From the NCBI GenBank assembly GCA_018380885.1, contig JAGZSY010000012.1, positions 84,429-148,428 on the forward strand: DNA of 64,000 bases, read 5' to 3'. Below, in pieces: positions 53,704-63,943 of this stretch (the first letter of the stretch is position 1; the number at the start of each line of letters is the position of its first letter). The notes under the pieces were generated by a model. That model ran no database searches and was not told the origin of the DNA. It was given only the letters and a program-made list of their open reading frames with translations. Source of the stretch: Enterocloster asparagiformis (lineage in GTDB: Bacteria > Bacillota > Clostridia > Lachnospirales > Lachnospiraceae). The translations under genes were made by a program, and so were the position numbers.

Positions 53704-54534
53704 TCACTGCTGTTCCTGATCGGACTTCTTGATGTGCTTGTGCGTGTACAGATGGTCCATGCAGTATTCATAGCTGCCCTCACATTTAGAGCAGTAGCGG
53801 AATTCCATCCCCGGGCTGTCCTCGTCCGTGCGGCCGCAAACCGCGCACACGTGCCGCGTGCGGCTCTTGGGCCGTATCTGCGTGCGGAACTCCTGCTTGC
53901 GTTTGATCTCCTTCGGGCTGATCCGGCGGAAATCCCGGGTCATCGCAAAGAAAATGATAAAGTTCGCCAGGGAGAGCAGAATCTCCAGGCGGGTGCCCAG
54001 ACTGTGCGAGGTGATAAACAGCAGCAGAAATCCGGCTCCCTCAAAAATCGCCATCCATTTAGCCCGGATCGCAATCACAAAATAAAGGTAAAAATACTCG
54101 TTGGGGAACGTAACCGCATAGGCCAGGAACACGGATGCGTTGAGGAACGTAGTGGTCAGATGCGGGCTGCGCCCCGTCACAAAGTACACCGCCAGCTCCG
54201 CAATGATATGCCCCAGGATGCCCATGAACACATACACGTTAAAGCGGAACGCGCCCCACACCCGCTCCAGGGACGAGCCCAGGGAATAATACATGAGCAG
54301 CAGCAGTAAAATCCAGATGAAGCTGGTGGAGGGCGGATAGACCATAAAGGTCACAAGCCGCCAGACCTGGCCGTGCAGGATCGACGGCGCATCCAGCATC
54401 AGATAATAATAGTAGAACTCAGGGGCAAATTTCAGAATCACAAACCCCACCACGTACATCATAATAATGTAATACATCAGGTTGTGGATCGCATAGCGTC
54501 CGAATTTCCGTTCCATTTTCTGAAAAAATTTCAT
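53704..54534 (-). CDS. rhomboid-like membrane protein with C-terminal zinc finger
   Basis: 276 residues. Six hydrophobic segments (about 20-200) with a rhomboid-like arrangement, but no clear GxSG (NASVF is at the expected place) and no evident catalytic His, so protease activity is doubtful. The C-terminal domain has C-x2-C in CAVCGRTDE and YCSKCEGSYEYC, then H-x-H. Function unknown; widespread in Clostridia on my reading. Confidence 0.75.
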   Translation of the reverse strand: MKFFQKMERKFGRYAIHNLMYYIIMMYVVGFVILKFAPEFYYYYLMLDAPSILHGQVWRLVTFMVYPPSTSFIWILLLLLMYYSLGSSLERVWGAFRFNVYVFMGILGHIIAELAVYFVTGRSPHLTTTFLNASVFLAYAVTFPNEYFYLYFVIAIRAKWMAIFEGAGFLLLFITSHSLGTRLEILLSLANFIIFFAMTRDFRRISPKEIKRKQEFRTQIRPKSRTRHVCAVCGRTDEDSPGMEFRYCSKCEGSYEYCMDHLYTHKHIKKSDQEQQ

Positions 54535-54569
54535 TTTATCATCCTTTTGTCATATTGGACCCGCGCCTG

Positions 54570-55511
54570 TCAGAACAGGTCCTTTTTGTTGAAAATAAAC
54601 GCCACGACCAGGGACAACAGCAGCGCTAACACCAGCACGATTCCAAATCCATAGGGACTGTCGGAGAACGGCATCCCCTGGGGATTTAAGTTCATGCCGT
54701 AAAAGCTGGCCACCATGGTGGGAATGGACATGACGATGGTCACCGTGGCCAGGAACTTCATGACGATATTTAAGTTGTTGGAGATAACCGAGGCAAAGGC
54801 GTCCATGGTGCCGCTCAAGATACCGCTGTAGATATTAGCCATCTCGATGGCCTGCTTGTTCTCGATGATAACGTCCTCCAAAAGATCCGTGTCCTCCGGG
54901 TACTTCTTCACCTTTTCCGTCCGCAGCAGCTTCTCCAGAACCACCTCGTTGGAGCGCAGGGACGTGGTAAAATATACCAGGGACTTCTCCAGCTCCAAAA
55001 GCTCGATCAGCTCCGAGTTTTTCTGGGATTGATGCAGCTTGCGCTCGATCACCTCGCTCTTCTTGTCGATGATCCGCAGATATTGCAGGTACTGGGTGGC
55101 GTTTTTATACAGAATCTGTAAAATGAATCTGGTTTTCATAAAGGTGTGGAAATCCCGCACCCGCCCGTCCATGAAGGACGTCAGCACCGGCGTCTCCTCC
55201 AGGCAGACTGTGATGAGAACCTCGTTGGTGGTGATAATGCCCATAGGGATCGTCACAAACCAATCCTTGCCGCTGCGCTCCTCAATGGACGGAATGTCCA
55301 CCAGGATCAGGGTGTAATTATCCTCCACCTCAATACGGGAACGCTCTTCCTCATCCAGAGGGGCCTTGATGTGATCCGGATCTATCTGATACATGTCTGA
55401 AATGTCGATGATTTCCGATGCCGTAGGATTGGTCATCGCAATCCAGCTGCCCGGCTGAAGCTCATCCTTTTCATGCATTATCCCGTCTTCCGTCTTAAAA
55501 ATACGAATCAT
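54570..55511 (-). CDS. corA: CorA-family Mg/Co transporter
   Basis: 313 residues. Large N-terminal cytoplasmic domain, then two C-terminal membrane segments with the pore signature YGMNLNPQGMPF between them and basic-acidic tail NKKDLF. Magnesium or cobalt channel of the membrane. GGGGGGAG precedes the ATG. Confidence 0.94.
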   Translation of the reverse strand: MIRIFKTEDGIMHEKDELQPGSWIAMTNPTASEIIDISDMYQIDPDHIKAPLDEEERSRIEVEDNYTLILVDIPSIEERSGKDWFVTIPMGIITTNEVLITVCLEETPVLTSFMDGRVRDFHTFMKTRFILQILYKNATQYLQYLRIIDKKSEVIERKLHQSQKNSELIELLELEKSLVYFTTSLRSNEVVLEKLLRTEKVKKYPEDTDLLEDVIIENKQAIEMANIYSGILSGTMDAFASVISNNLNIVMKFLATVTIVMSIPTMVASFYGMNLNPQGMPFSDSPYGFGIVLVLALLLSLVVAFIFNKKDLF

Positions 55512-55651
55512 GCGAACTCTCCCCCCATTATGAAATATACGTACTCATTATAGTGACTGCGCCATTGTTTGTCAAACGGTAATCCGACGTTTTTTTGCAA
55601 ACCTGCACAATTTTTACCGTTCATTTACAATATTTTAACGCTGCCTCCCGA

Positions 55652-55680
55652 TTGTATTCCTACCTATTTTATGTTAAACT
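55652..55680 (+). promoter_or_regulatory. predicted promoter of the activase gene
   Basis: TTGTAT at 55652-55657 and TAAACT at 55675-55680 with 17-base spacing, about 100 bases before the ATG. Confidence 0.45.
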
Positions 55681-55779
55681 TTAGGATGCATTCGCCGGGA
55701 TCGCAAATTTGTGCTCTTTTCCCACAGGAGCGCTTCCGCGGTATCCGGCTACGAAGGAGGTTGGGTTAATTCCAATATT

Positions 55780-58700
55780 ATGAATTCTTTACATACATCC
55801 CCCACACTGGGAATCGACATCGGTTCCACTACGGTAAAAGTTGCTCTGCTGGATGCAGAGCATAATATATTATTTTCCGATTATGAACGGCATTATGCCA
55901 ATATACAGGAAACTTTGGCAGAACTTTTGCGAAAGGCCCGGGAAAAGGCGGGCCCCATGGAGGTAGTCTCCGTGATTACCGGTTCCGGTGGCCTGGCCCT
56001 CTCCCATCACCTGGAGATCCCCTTTGTCCAGGAGGTGGTGGCCGTGGCCTCCGCGCTCCAGGACTACGCGCCCCAGACCGATGTGGCCATCGAGCTGGGC
56101 GGAGAGGACGCCAAGATCATATACTTCACCGGCGGCATTGACCAGCGCATGAACGGAATCTGCGCGGGCGGCACCGGGTCGTTTATCGACCAGATGGCTT
56201 CCCTGCTCCAGACGGACGCGGCCGGCTTAAACGACTACGCCAGAAATTACAAGGCCATCTACCCCATTGCAGCCCGCTGCGGCGTATTCGCCAAGTCGGA
56301 CATCCAGCCGCTCATCAACGAGGGCGCCACCCGCGAGGACCTGGCCGCCTCAATTTTTCAGGCGGTGGTCAATCAGACCATCAGCGGCCTGGCCTGCGGC
56401 AAACCCATTCGGGGCAATGTTGCCTTCCTCGGCGGCCCCTTACATTTCCTCCCCGAGCTGCGGAACGCCTTTATCCGCACCCTGCATTTGACCGGCAGCC
56501 AAATCATTGCGCCGGACCATTCCCATCTGTTTGCCGCCATCGGCGCGGCCTTGAATCCCCAGGACGGACAAAAGCCAACATCCCTGCTCTCCTTGATTGA
56601 GCGGCTTTCTTCCGGAATTAAAATGGATTTTGAGGTCAAGCGCATGGAACCTCTGTTCCGTGACCAGGCCGACTATGATGCGTTCTCCCGGCGCCACGCC
56701 GGCCATCAGGTAAAAACAGGGGACTTGGCCGGCTACAGCGGCAACTGCTACCTGGGAATCGATGCCGGTTCCACCACCACCAAGGTGGCCCTGGTGGGCG
56801 AAAACGGCGAGCTGCTCTACCGTTTCTACGACAACAACAACGGAAGCCCTCTGACCACCGCCATCCGGGCCATGGCGCAGATTCGCGGGAACCTGCCCTC
56901 CACGGCCCGCATCGCCTGGTCCTGCTCCACCGGTTACGGCGAGGCCCTGTTAAAATCCGCGCTGATGCTGGACGAGGGCGAGGTGGAGACCATCTCCCAC
57001 TATTACGCCGCGGCCTTCTTTGAGCCGGACGTGGACTGCATCCTGGACATCGGCGGCCAGGACATGAAATGCATCAAGATCAAGGACGGCACCGTGGACA
57101 GCGTCCAGCTGAACGAGGCCTGCTCCTCAGGCTGCGGTTCCTTTATCGAGACCTTTGCCAAAAGCCTGAACTACAGCGTGGAGGACTTTGCCAGGGAAGC
57201 GCTGTTTGCCGAGAACCCCACTGACCTGGGCACCCGCTGCACCGTATTCATGAATTCCAACGTCAAGCAGGCCCAGAAGGAAGGGGCCACGGTGGCGGAC
57301 ATCTCCGCGGGCCTGGCCTACTCGGTGATCAAAAACGCATTATTTAAGGTAATTAAAATTACGCGCCCCTCTGATCTGGGCTGCCACGTGGTGGTTCAGG
57401 GCGGCACCTTTTACAACGACGCCGTGCTGCGCAGCTTTGAGAAAATCTCCGGCTGCGAGGCCGTGCGCCCCGATATCGCGGGCATCATGGGGGCCTTCGG
57501 CGCGGCCCTGATCGCCAGGGAGCGCTGGCACATGCTGCCCGGGGACAGCGGCCGGGAGACCTCCATGCTGCCCCTGGACAAGATCATCAGCCTGAAATAC
57601 ACCACGTCCATGACCAGGTGCAAGGGCTGCAACAACCACTGTGTGCTGACCATCAACCAGTTCGGCAGCGGCCGCCGCTTTATCTCCGGAAACCGCTGCG
57701 AACGCGGGCTTGGAATCGAGAAGTCCAAGCGGGAGATTCCCAACCTGTTCGACTACAAATACCACCGGATGTTCGACTACACGCCCCTGCCTTTGGACAA
57801 GGCCCACCGCGGCGTGGTGGGCATCCCCAGAGTGCTGAACATGTACGAGAACTTCCCGTTCTGGGCGGTATTTTTCGAACGTCTGGGGTATCATGTTTCC
57901 CTGTCGCCCCAGTCCACCCGCCAGCTCTACGAGCTGGGCATTGAGTCCATCCCCAGCGAATCCGAGTGCTACCCGGCCAAGGTGGTGCACGGGCACATCA
58001 GCTGGCTGATCAAGCAGGGCGTGAAGTTTATATTCTACCCCTGCATCCCTTACGAGCGCAACGAGGCTCCGGATGCGGGCAACCACTACAACTGCCCCAT
58101 GGTCACCTCCTACGCGGAAAATATCAAGAACAACGTGGAGGAGCTGGCCGAGGAACAGGTAAACTTCATGAATCCCTTTATGGCCTTCACCAACGAGGAG
58201 ATTCTCACCAAAGCGCTGGTCGCTGAATTCGGAAAGGCCTTTGATATCCCGGCCGCCGAGGTGCGCATGGCCGCCCACGCGGGCTGGGAGGAGCTTCTGC
58301 AATCCCGCCTGGACATGGAGAAAAAGGGCGAGGAGGTGCTGGCCTGGCTGAAGGAGACCGGCAGGCGCGGTATCGTGCTGGCGGGCCGCCCCTACCACGT
58401 GGACCCGGAGATTCACCACGGAATCCCGGAGCTGATCACCTCCTACGGCTTCGCCGTCCTGACTGAGGATTCGGTCTCCCACCTGGGCAAGGTGGAGCGG
58501 CCCCTGGTGGTCACGGACCAGTGGATGTACCACTCCCGGCTGTACGCTGCGGCCAGCTTTGTCAAGACCCAGGAAAATCTGGACCTGATCCAGTTGAACA
58601 GCTTTGGCTGCGGCTTAGACGCGGTGACCACGGACCAGGTATCCGATATCCTCACCCGTTCCGGCAAGATATACACCGTGCTGAAAATCGACGAGGTCAA

Positions 58701-60048
58701 TAACCTGGGCGCGGCGCGCATCCGCATCCGCTCCCTGATCGCCGCCCTGCGCGTGCGGGACCAGCGGCATTTTGAGCGCAAGGTCGTCTCCAGCGCCTAC
58801 CACCGGGCCGTGTTCACCAAAGAGATGAAGAAGGACTACACCCTTCTCTGCCCCCAGATGTCACCCATCCATTTCGACCTGATCGAACCGGCCATCCGGT
58901 CCTTCGGCTACAAAATCGAGGTGCTGCAGAACCACAACCGCTCCGCGGTGGACGTGGGCCTCCAGTACGTGAACAACGACGCCTGCTACCCCTCCCTGAT
59001 CGTCATCGGACAGATCATGGACGCCCTGCTCTCCGGCCGCTACGATTTGGACCACACGGCCGTTTTCATGAGCCAGACCGGCGGCGGCTGCCGCGCGTCC
59101 AACTACATCGGCTTTATCCGCCGGGCCCTGGAAAAGGCCGGCATGCCCCAGGTTCCCGTGATCTCGGTCAACGCCAACGGCATGGAGACCAACCCAGGCT
59201 TCACCATCACGCTGCCGCTTCTGACCAAGGCCATGCAGGGCGTGGTGTACGGCGACATTTTCATGCGCGTGCTCTACGCCACCCGCCCCTACGAGGCGGA
59301 GCCGGGAAGCGCCAACGCGCTTCACGAGAAGTGGAAGAAGCGCTGTATCGCCTCACTGTCCAAGCGCAGCACTTCCATGATTGAATTTGGCCGGAATATC
59401 CGCGGAATCATCCGCGACTTCGATGTATTGCCCCTCAGGGACATCAGAAAGCCCCGTGTGGGCATTGTAGGCGAGATCCTGGTGAAATTCTCGCCTCTGG
59501 CAAACAACCACATTGTGGAGCTTCTGGAGAGCGAGGGAGCCGAGGCAGTGATGCCGGACCTGATGGATTTCCTGCTGTACTGCTTCTACAACAGCAACTT
59601 TAAATCCAAGCATTTGGGTGCCAAGAAGTCCACGGCTTACCTTTGCAACGCCGGAATCGCCCTGCTGGAATATTTCCGCCGGACAGCCCGCAAGGAGCTG
59701 GAGGCCAGCAAGCGCTTCTCTCCCCCTTCTGCCATCGATGAGCTGGCGCGCATGGCCCAGGGCTTTGTGTCCCTGGGAAACCAGACCGGCGAGGGGTGGT
59801 TTCTGACCGGCGAGATGCTGGAGCTGATCCACAGCGGCGTCAACAACATCATCTGCACCCAGCCCTTCGGCTGCCTGCCCAACCACATCGTGGGCAAGGG
59901 CGTGATCAAGGAGCTGCGCCGCCACTATCCGCAGTCCAACATCATCGCCGTTGACTACGACCCCGGCGCCAGCGAGGTAAACCAGCTGAACCGTATTAAG
60001 CTCATGCTGGCGACGGCGCAGAAAAATTTGAAAAAAGACCGTTCTTAA
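55780..60048 (+). CDS. giant acyl-CoA dehydratase activase (BadF/BadG/HgdC family)
   Basis: 1,422 residues from ATG 55780; AAGGAGG lies 19 bases upstream, with no better in-frame start. Two ASKHA ATPase domains ([14 protein letters not shown] near 10-25 with [23 protein letters not shown] near 323-340 with [10 protein letters not shown]) then a DUF2229-type region with a Cys cluster CKGCNNHC (about 611) and CERG, then a C-terminal dehydratase-component-like region ([18 protein letters not shown]). Such proteins use a [4Fe-4S] cluster and ATP to activate 2-hydroxyacyl-CoA dehydratases. No dehydratase alpha/beta genes are next to it, so its partner is not known. Confidence 0.93.
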   Translation: MNSLHTSPTLGIDIGSTTVKVALLDAEHNILFSDYERHYANIQETLAELLRKAREKAGPMEVVSVITGSGGLALSHHLEIPFVQEVVAVASALQDYAPQTDVAIELGGEDAKIIYFTGGIDQRMNGICAGGTGSFIDQMASLLQTDAAGLNDYARNYKAIYPIAARCGVFAKSDIQPLINEGATREDLAASIFQAVVNQTISGLACGKPIRGNVAFLGGPLHFLPELRNAFIRTLHLTGSQIIAPDHSHLFAAIGAALNPQDGQKPTSLLSLIERLSSGIKMDFEVKRMEPLFRDQADYDAFSRRHAGHQVKTGDLAGYSGNCYLGIDAGSTTTKVALVGENGELLYRFYDNNNGSPLTTAIRAMAQIRGNLPSTARIAWSCSTGYGEALLKSALMLDEGEVETISHYYAAAFFEPDVDCILDIGGQDMKCIKIKDGTVDSVQLNEACSSGCGSFIETFAKSLNYSVEDFAREALFAENPTDLGTRCTVFMNSNVKQAQKEGATVADISAGLAYSVIKNALFKVIKITRPSDLGCHVVVQGGTFYNDAVLRSFEKISGCEAVRPDIAGIMGAFGAALIARERWHMLPGDSGRETSMLPLDKIISLKYTTSMTRCKGCNNHCVLTINQFGSGRRFISGNRCERGLGIEKSKREIPNLFDYKYHRMFDYTPLPLDKAHRGVVGIPRVLNMYENFPFWAVFFERLGYHVSLSPQSTRQLYELGIESIPSESECYPAKVVHGHISWLIKQGVKFIFYPCIPYERNEAPDAGNHYNCPMVTSYAENIKNNVEELAEEQVNFMNPFMAFTNEEILTKALVAEFGKAFDIPAAEVRMAAHAGWEELLQSRLDMEKKGEEVLAWLKETGRRGIVLAGRPYHVDPEIHHGIPELITSYGFAVLTEDSVSHLGKVERPLVVTDQWMYHSRLYAAASFVKTQENLDLIQLNSFGCGLDAVTTDQVSDILTRSGKIYTVLKIDEVNNLGAARIRIRSLIAALRVRDQRHFERKVVSSAYHRAVFTKEMKKDYTLLCPQMSPIHFDLIEPAIRSFGYKIEVLQNHNRSAVDVGLQYVNNDACYPSLIVIGQIMDALLSGRYDLDHTAVFMSQTGGGCRASNYIGFIRRALEKAGMPQVPVISVNANGMETNPGFTITLPLLTKAMQGVVYGDIFMRVLYATRPYEAEPGSANALHEKWKKRCIASLSKRSTSMIEFGRNIRGIIRDFDVLPLRDIRKPRVGIVGEILVKFSPLANNHIVELLESEGAEAVMPDLMDFLLYCFYNSNFKSKHLGAKKSTAYLCNAGIALLEYFRRTARKELEASKRFSPPSAIDELARMAQGFVSLGNQTGEGWFLTGEMLELIHSGVNNIICTQPFGCLPNHIVGKGVIKELRRHYPQSNIIAVDYDPGASEVNQLNRIKLMLATAQKNLKKDRS

Positions 60049-60052
60049 TCAC

Positions 60053-60104
60053 AGAAAGCCCCGCGGGGCTCTGCGCTTTCGCAGGGCTGCCGCGGGGCTT
60101 TCTT
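60053..60104 (+). terminator. terminator of the activase gene
   Basis: AGAAAGCCCCGCGG and CCGCGGGGCTTTCT form a perfect 14-bp stem with a second internal stem GCTCTGCG/CGCAGGGC. Confidence 0.88.
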
Positions 60105-60143
60105 GAATGCTATGGGCCGCGGGCAAAGCCTGTGGCCTATTGT

Positions 60144-61745
60144 CTAATATCCCCTGATCGCAAGCGTCACATCATTTTCATAGCGGTTTGCGAACAGTTT
60201 TTCATAGTCGGTTTCTTTGCCGGACGGGACCAGCAGCTCCAGCTCATTGGGAAACTCGTCGAAATGTTCGACAAAAATCTGATCCCAGGCCGCTTCATAG
60301 CTCTCTGCCGTCTCCATCTTAACGCCATTTAACGTCAAACATCTGGCGGCCAATGTCCAGGAATATCCGCTGAAGTCCGGAAATCTGGAAAATGCCTCCG
60401 GGCTGATGTCCGATATCGTGGACGGAAGCTGCACCGACGCCACTTCAAAGCATTCGCCGAAGGCCCGCTTTCCGATCCGCTCCACCCCCTCCGGAATCCG
60501 TACGCTGGAAACAGCGGTATACCCGTTGTTCCGCAAATCCCTGAAGGCGCGAAAGAACGCATAGTCTCCGATGGTTTTGACACTGCCGGTCATTTTGACG
60601 TTCCCTATGCAGCCCCAAAAAGCGCCTTTTCCGATCTCCTGCACGGAATCCGGCAGCTCGATCTCGTCGATGCTGACTCCCCCTATTCCCAGCCGTTCAC
60701 AGGAAGCGAATGCGTAGTCGCTGATTGAGGTGACACCGTCCGGCACTTTATAGCTGTCGCGACGGCGGTCCAATTGCGGTGAAGTATTGAGCTGGACAAA
60801 CTGGCCGTTCCAGATTAATGCCTCCGTCTCCTGCTCCTGGGCCCATGCGGTAAATGCAAATGCCTGGCCGCCCATTGTCTCCACCTGATCGGAAAACCGT
60901 ATATCCCTCAGATTCCCACAGCCCGCAAAGGCAAAAGCGCCGATCTCCGTCACATGATCCGGGATTCTCAGCGTTCCGATGTCCTGGCCCTCAAACGCCA
61001 TCTCCCCCACCCGCTCCACTCCATTCGGAATCTCGTAATCCGTGTGGGAAAATCCTCCCAGACATTGCACCAGCGTGCCCTTCCACACCAAGATATCCTC
61101 GCTGCTCTTCACAGCCCAGGGCGTGTCTAAAAACGCCCCGCCTCCGATTCTTTCCACGCTCTCAGGAATCTCAACATCCCTCAGGCCGCTGCCTGCAAAG
61201 GCGCCCATTCCGATTTCTCTCACGCTCGCAGGAATTTGGATTCCCGTCATATTGATCTGTCCCTGAAAAGCGTAATCGCCGATTCTGGTTACGGTATCCG
61301 GAATTTCGACAACGCCCTCGATCCCATAGGGGTTGATGTAGCCGTAGATGGGGTTCATGTAAATCAACGCCAGGGCGTAATCGTCAATCTCCGTAATCGG
61401 ATAAGATTTCCCCCCATAGGGCACAGCCTCGGGGATCAACGGCCGCTCCGCCCGGATCAGGGACGCCTGTCTCCCGCGCAGATCCAGCGCGTAATAGTTG
61501 TGTTCGTACTCGATGAACACAGGTGAAGTCCCGGCTCTGTGCTCCGCCTCCGGCGCCGTTTCCTCCTGGGAGCGATCTGCCGGCCGCTCTTTTTCCTGCG
61601 CCCGCGTCTCCCACTGGTACTCCTCCCCATGGTCCCCCGGACCCTTGCCTGCCCCGGCCGTCGCTTTAAAAAACAATCCGGCCCCCGCCAGCGCCAAAAC
61701 GAGTACCGCAAATATAACCCACAGCCACCTGCCTTTTTTCATCAT
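60144..61745 (-). CDS. membrane-anchored BspA-type leucine-rich repeat protein
   Basis: 533 residues. N-terminal signal anchor WLWVIFAVLVLALAGAGLFF (residues 8-27), an acidic linker, then many LRR_5 (BspA/TpLRR) repeats such as VTRIGDYAFQGQINMTGIQI and SVERIGGGAFLDTPWAV, and a small C-terminal cap. Typical surface-exposed adhesion or scaffold repeat of gut bacteria. GGGGGAG lies near two adjacent ATGs. Confidence 0.9.
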   Translation of the reverse strand: MMKKGRWLWVIFAVLVLALAGAGLFFKATAGAGKGPGDHGEEYQWETRAQEKERPADRSQEETAPEAEHRAGTSPVFIEYEHNYYALDLRGRQASLIRAERPLIPEAVPYGGKSYPITEIDDYALALIYMNPIYGYINPYGIEGVVEIPDTVTRIGDYAFQGQINMTGIQIPASVREIGMGAFAGSGLRDVEIPESVERIGGGAFLDTPWAVKSSEDILVWKGTLVQCLGGFSHTDYEIPNGVERVGEMAFEGQDIGTLRIPDHVTEIGAFAFAGCGNLRDIRFSDQVETMGGQAFAFTAWAQEQETEALIWNGQFVQLNTSPQLDRRRDSYKVPDGVTSISDYAFASCERLGIGGVSIDEIELPDSVQEIGKGAFWGCIGNVKMTGSVKTIGDYAFFRAFRDLRNNGYTAVSSVRIPEGVERIGKRAFGECFEVASVQLPSTISDISPEAFSRFPDFSGYSWTLAARCLTLNGVKMETAESYEAAWDQIFVEHFDEFPNELELLVPSGKETDYEKLFANRYENDVTLAIRGY

Positions 61746-61779
61746 CTAACTCCCCCCTATCCCCTGTTCCGCCTCTGTC

Positions 61780-62964
61780 TCACGCGCCAAACACCTCCAG
61801 CGCCCATCTCAAATCCTGGATCAAATCCTCCGCGTCCTCAATCCCCGCCGATATCCTGATCAATCCGTCGTAAATCCCCACCGCCTCCAACTCCTCGCAG
61901 CTGAACTCATGGCGGAAGGCCGTGGCGGGGTGGGCCAGGCTGGTGCGGATTCCGCCCAGGGTTCCCAGATAACGAATCACCTTCAGCCGGTGAATCATCT
62001 CATCCACCTTCCCCAAATCATCCTCCACGCGAAAGCTCAGCATCGCTCCGTAGCCGCCGTCCAACAGCCTGGTTGCCAGCTCGTGCTGCGGGTGGGAGGC
62101 CAGCCCCGGATAATTTACATAGCGAACCCGGGAGTCGGCCTCCAGAGCCCCGGCAATGGCCGCCGCGTTCTCCATCTGCCGTCTCACCCGCAGGTCCATG
62201 GTCCGCAGGCTGCGCAGGGCCAGCCAGGCCGAATCCGGCGCCATACAGCTTCCCAGAAGCACTTGGGTTCTCCGGACCTTTTTGACCAGCTCCCTGCTCC
62301 CTGTGACCGACCCGCCCGTAATATCGCTGTGCCCGCCAAAATACTTGGTCAAACTGTGAATCACCAGGTCCGCCCCGTGCTCCAGCGGGCGGATCAGAAA
62401 CGGGGTCGTGAAGGTGCTGTCCACCACGGTCAGCACGCCGCGCCTTCTGGCCAGTTTCACCACCGCGTCCAGATCCACCACTCGCAGCAGCGGGTTGGTG
62501 AGCACCTCCGTGTAGACCAGCGTCGTCCGCTCTGTGATGGCCCGCTCTACCTCCTCCGGGGATTCAAAGTCCACATAGCTCACATCCACCCCGTATCCGG
62601 TCAAAACGTCATTGAGAAACTCGATCGTCTCCCCATAAACCGCCCGGTTCACCACCACATGGCTCCCTCTCCGGTTCAAAGCCAGAAATACAGCGGAAAT
62701 GGCTCCCATGCCGGCGCCGAACACCGCCGTGTCCTCCCCCCGCTCCAGCATGGACACCGCCTGCCCCAGGCAGTCACGGTTGGGCGCCTCGATGCGGTCA
62801 TAGAGATACCGCTCCCCGCAGTTGGCCCTGTCATAGTCCCCGGTGTCCTCGGTCTCAAACACCGTGGACCGGTAAAGAGGCTGTTCCTCCATGCCCCGCG
62901 CCTCCTTGGGCAGGCGGTTCCCCGCGCTCAACAGCTCTGTCCTCATTTTCAGTTTTTCCATCAT
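61780..62964 (-). CDS. trans-sulfuration PLP enzyme (cystathionine gamma-synthase / methionine gamma-lyase class)
   Basis: 394 residues. Substrate-loop region [51 protein letters not shown] and the PLP lysine in [16 protein letters not shown]. Family enzymes make or break cystathionine, methionine or homocysteine C-S bonds; residue-level discrimination is not safe here. GGGGG precedes the ATG. Sits alone, 83 bases from the tRNA terminator. Confidence 0.9.
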   Translation of the reverse strand: MMEKLKMRTELLSAGNRLPKEARGMEEQPLYRSTVFETEDTGDYDRANCGERYLYDRIEAPNRDCLGQAVSMLERGEDTAVFGAGMGAISAVFLALNRRGSHVVVNRAVYGETIEFLNDVLTGYGVDVSYVDFESPEEVERAITERTTLVYTEVLTNPLLRVVDLDAVVKLARRRGVLTVVDSTFTTPFLIRPLEHGADLVIHSLTKYFGGHSDITGGSVTGSRELVKKVRRTQVLLGSCMAPDSAWLALRSLRTMDLRVRRQMENAAAIAGALEADSRVRYVNYPGLASHPQHELATRLLDGGYGAMLSFRVEDDLGKVDEMIHRLKVIRYLGTLGGIRTSLAHPATAFRHEFSCEELEAVGIYDGLIRISAGIEDAEDLIQDLRWALEVFGA

Positions 62965-63043
62965 TTACCCCCATTCCTGCTTTTCGCCAATCGCCCCATA
63001 CCGCGCCGGAGGCCATGGGCTCCGGCTCAATTGCCGCCAACGC

Positions 63044-63082
63044 AAAACAGCCTGAGAATGTTGTGATTACACTCTCAGGCTG
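63044..63082 (-). terminator. terminator of the rRNA-tRNA cluster
   Basis: CAGCCTGAGA and TCTCAGGCTG form a perfect 10-bp stem with a 15-base loop; minus-strand tail TTTTGCG. It closes the tRNA run. Confidence 0.85.
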
Positions 63083-63094
63083 TCAAACAGCAAA

Positions 63095-63178
63095 TGCGGG
63101 TAGCCGGACTTGAACCGGCACGGTATCGCTACCGAGGGATTTTAAGTCCCTTGTGTCTGCCTATTCCACCATACCCGC
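63095..63178 (-). tRNA. tRNA-Leu (TAA)
   Basis: GCGGGTA acceptor pairs with TACCCGC; class II variable arm; anticodon loop CTTAAAA between AGGGA and TCCCT gives TAA. Confidence 0.95.
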
Positions 63179-63188
63179 GAAATACAAA

Positions 63189-63261
63189 TGGGGCCTACAG
63201 GGCTCGAACCTGTGACCCTCTGCTTGTAAGGCAGATGCTCTCCCAGCTGAGCTAAGACCCC
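63189..63261 (-). tRNA. tRNA-Val (TAC)
   Basis: GGGGTCT acceptor; anticodon loop CTTACAA gives TAC; normal T-loop GGTTCGAGCC. Confidence 0.95.
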
Positions 63262-63297
63262 AATCGTACATTTAGTTGTCGCATGCAAACATGCAAA

Positions 63298-63371
63298 CGA
63301 CCCGGAACGGGTTCGAACCGTCGACCTCCGCCGTGACAGGGCGGCGCTCTAACCAGCTGAGCCACCGGGCC
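63298..63371 (-). tRNA. tRNA-Asp (GTC)
   Basis: GGCCCGG acceptor pairs with CCGGGTC; anticodon loop CTGTCAC gives GTC. Confidence 0.95.
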
Positions 63372-63413
63372 ATAAGTAATTATATAGTTCTGACATTAGT
63401 CGGAATAGATGAG

Positions 63414-63488
63414 TGGACCTTCGGGGACTTGAACCCAGGACCGACCGGTTATGAGCCGGTTGCTCTAACCAACTGAGCTAAAGGTCCG
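63414..63488 (-). tRNA. tRNA with CAT anticodon (Met or lysidine-modified Ile)
   Basis: GGACCTT acceptor; anticodon loop CTCATAA gives CAT. The body (GGACCTTTAGCTCAGTTGG) could belong to an elongator Met or an Ile2 tRNA; not the initiator, since acceptor position 1 is paired. Covariance-model comparison would decide. Confidence 0.9.
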
Positions 63489-63531
63489 AACTATATCAAA
63501 TATGATATTGCGCTTACTGGAAACGCAGTAA

Positions 63532-63603
63532 GCCGATGATCGGATTCGAACCGATAACCTGCTGATTACAAATCAGCTGCTCTGCCGTTGAGCCACATCG
63601 GCA
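63532..63603 (-). tRNA. tRNA-Thr (TGT)
   Basis: GCCGATG acceptor; anticodon loop TTTGTAA gives TGT. Confidence 0.95.
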
Positions 63604-63643
63604 TGTAGCGAGCCTCAGTGACACTGATCACTTCCACTCAAAT

Positions 63644-63714
63644 GACCCCAACGAGATTCGAACTCGTGTTACCGCCGTGAAAGGGCGATGTCTTAACCGC
63701 TTGACCATGGGGCC
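63644..63714 (-). tRNA. tRNA-Glu (TTC)
   Basis: GGCCCCA acceptor pairs with TGGGGTC; anticodon loop CTTTCAC gives TTC. Confidence 0.95.
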
Positions 63715-63750
63715 TAAACGTAGTGGTCGCCATGGACTTCCACTAAAAAA

Positions 63751-63823
63751 CTCCCCGAGTAGGACTCGAACCTACGACAGCGCGGTTAACAGCCGCGTGC
63801 TCTACCGACTGAGCTATCGAGGA
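63751..63823 (-). tRNA. tRNA-Asn (GTT)
   Basis: TCCTCGA acceptor pairs with TCGGGGA; anticodon loop CTGTTAA gives GTT. First tRNA after the 23S end. Confidence 0.95.
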
Positions 63824-63943
63824 ATACTTGTTGCCGTCCGAATTATTGTACTACAAATCTTATCATTCTTCAAGCACTTTTTAAATTAAAAATACGTACC
63901 CTCAAAACCACATATTGAATGATGTTAAAACCTATTCCGTTTT

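Noticed and set aside
57340..58533. 397-codon minus-strand open frame
   Set aside because: Antisense to the activase gene, whose motifs are unmistakable; no start signal.
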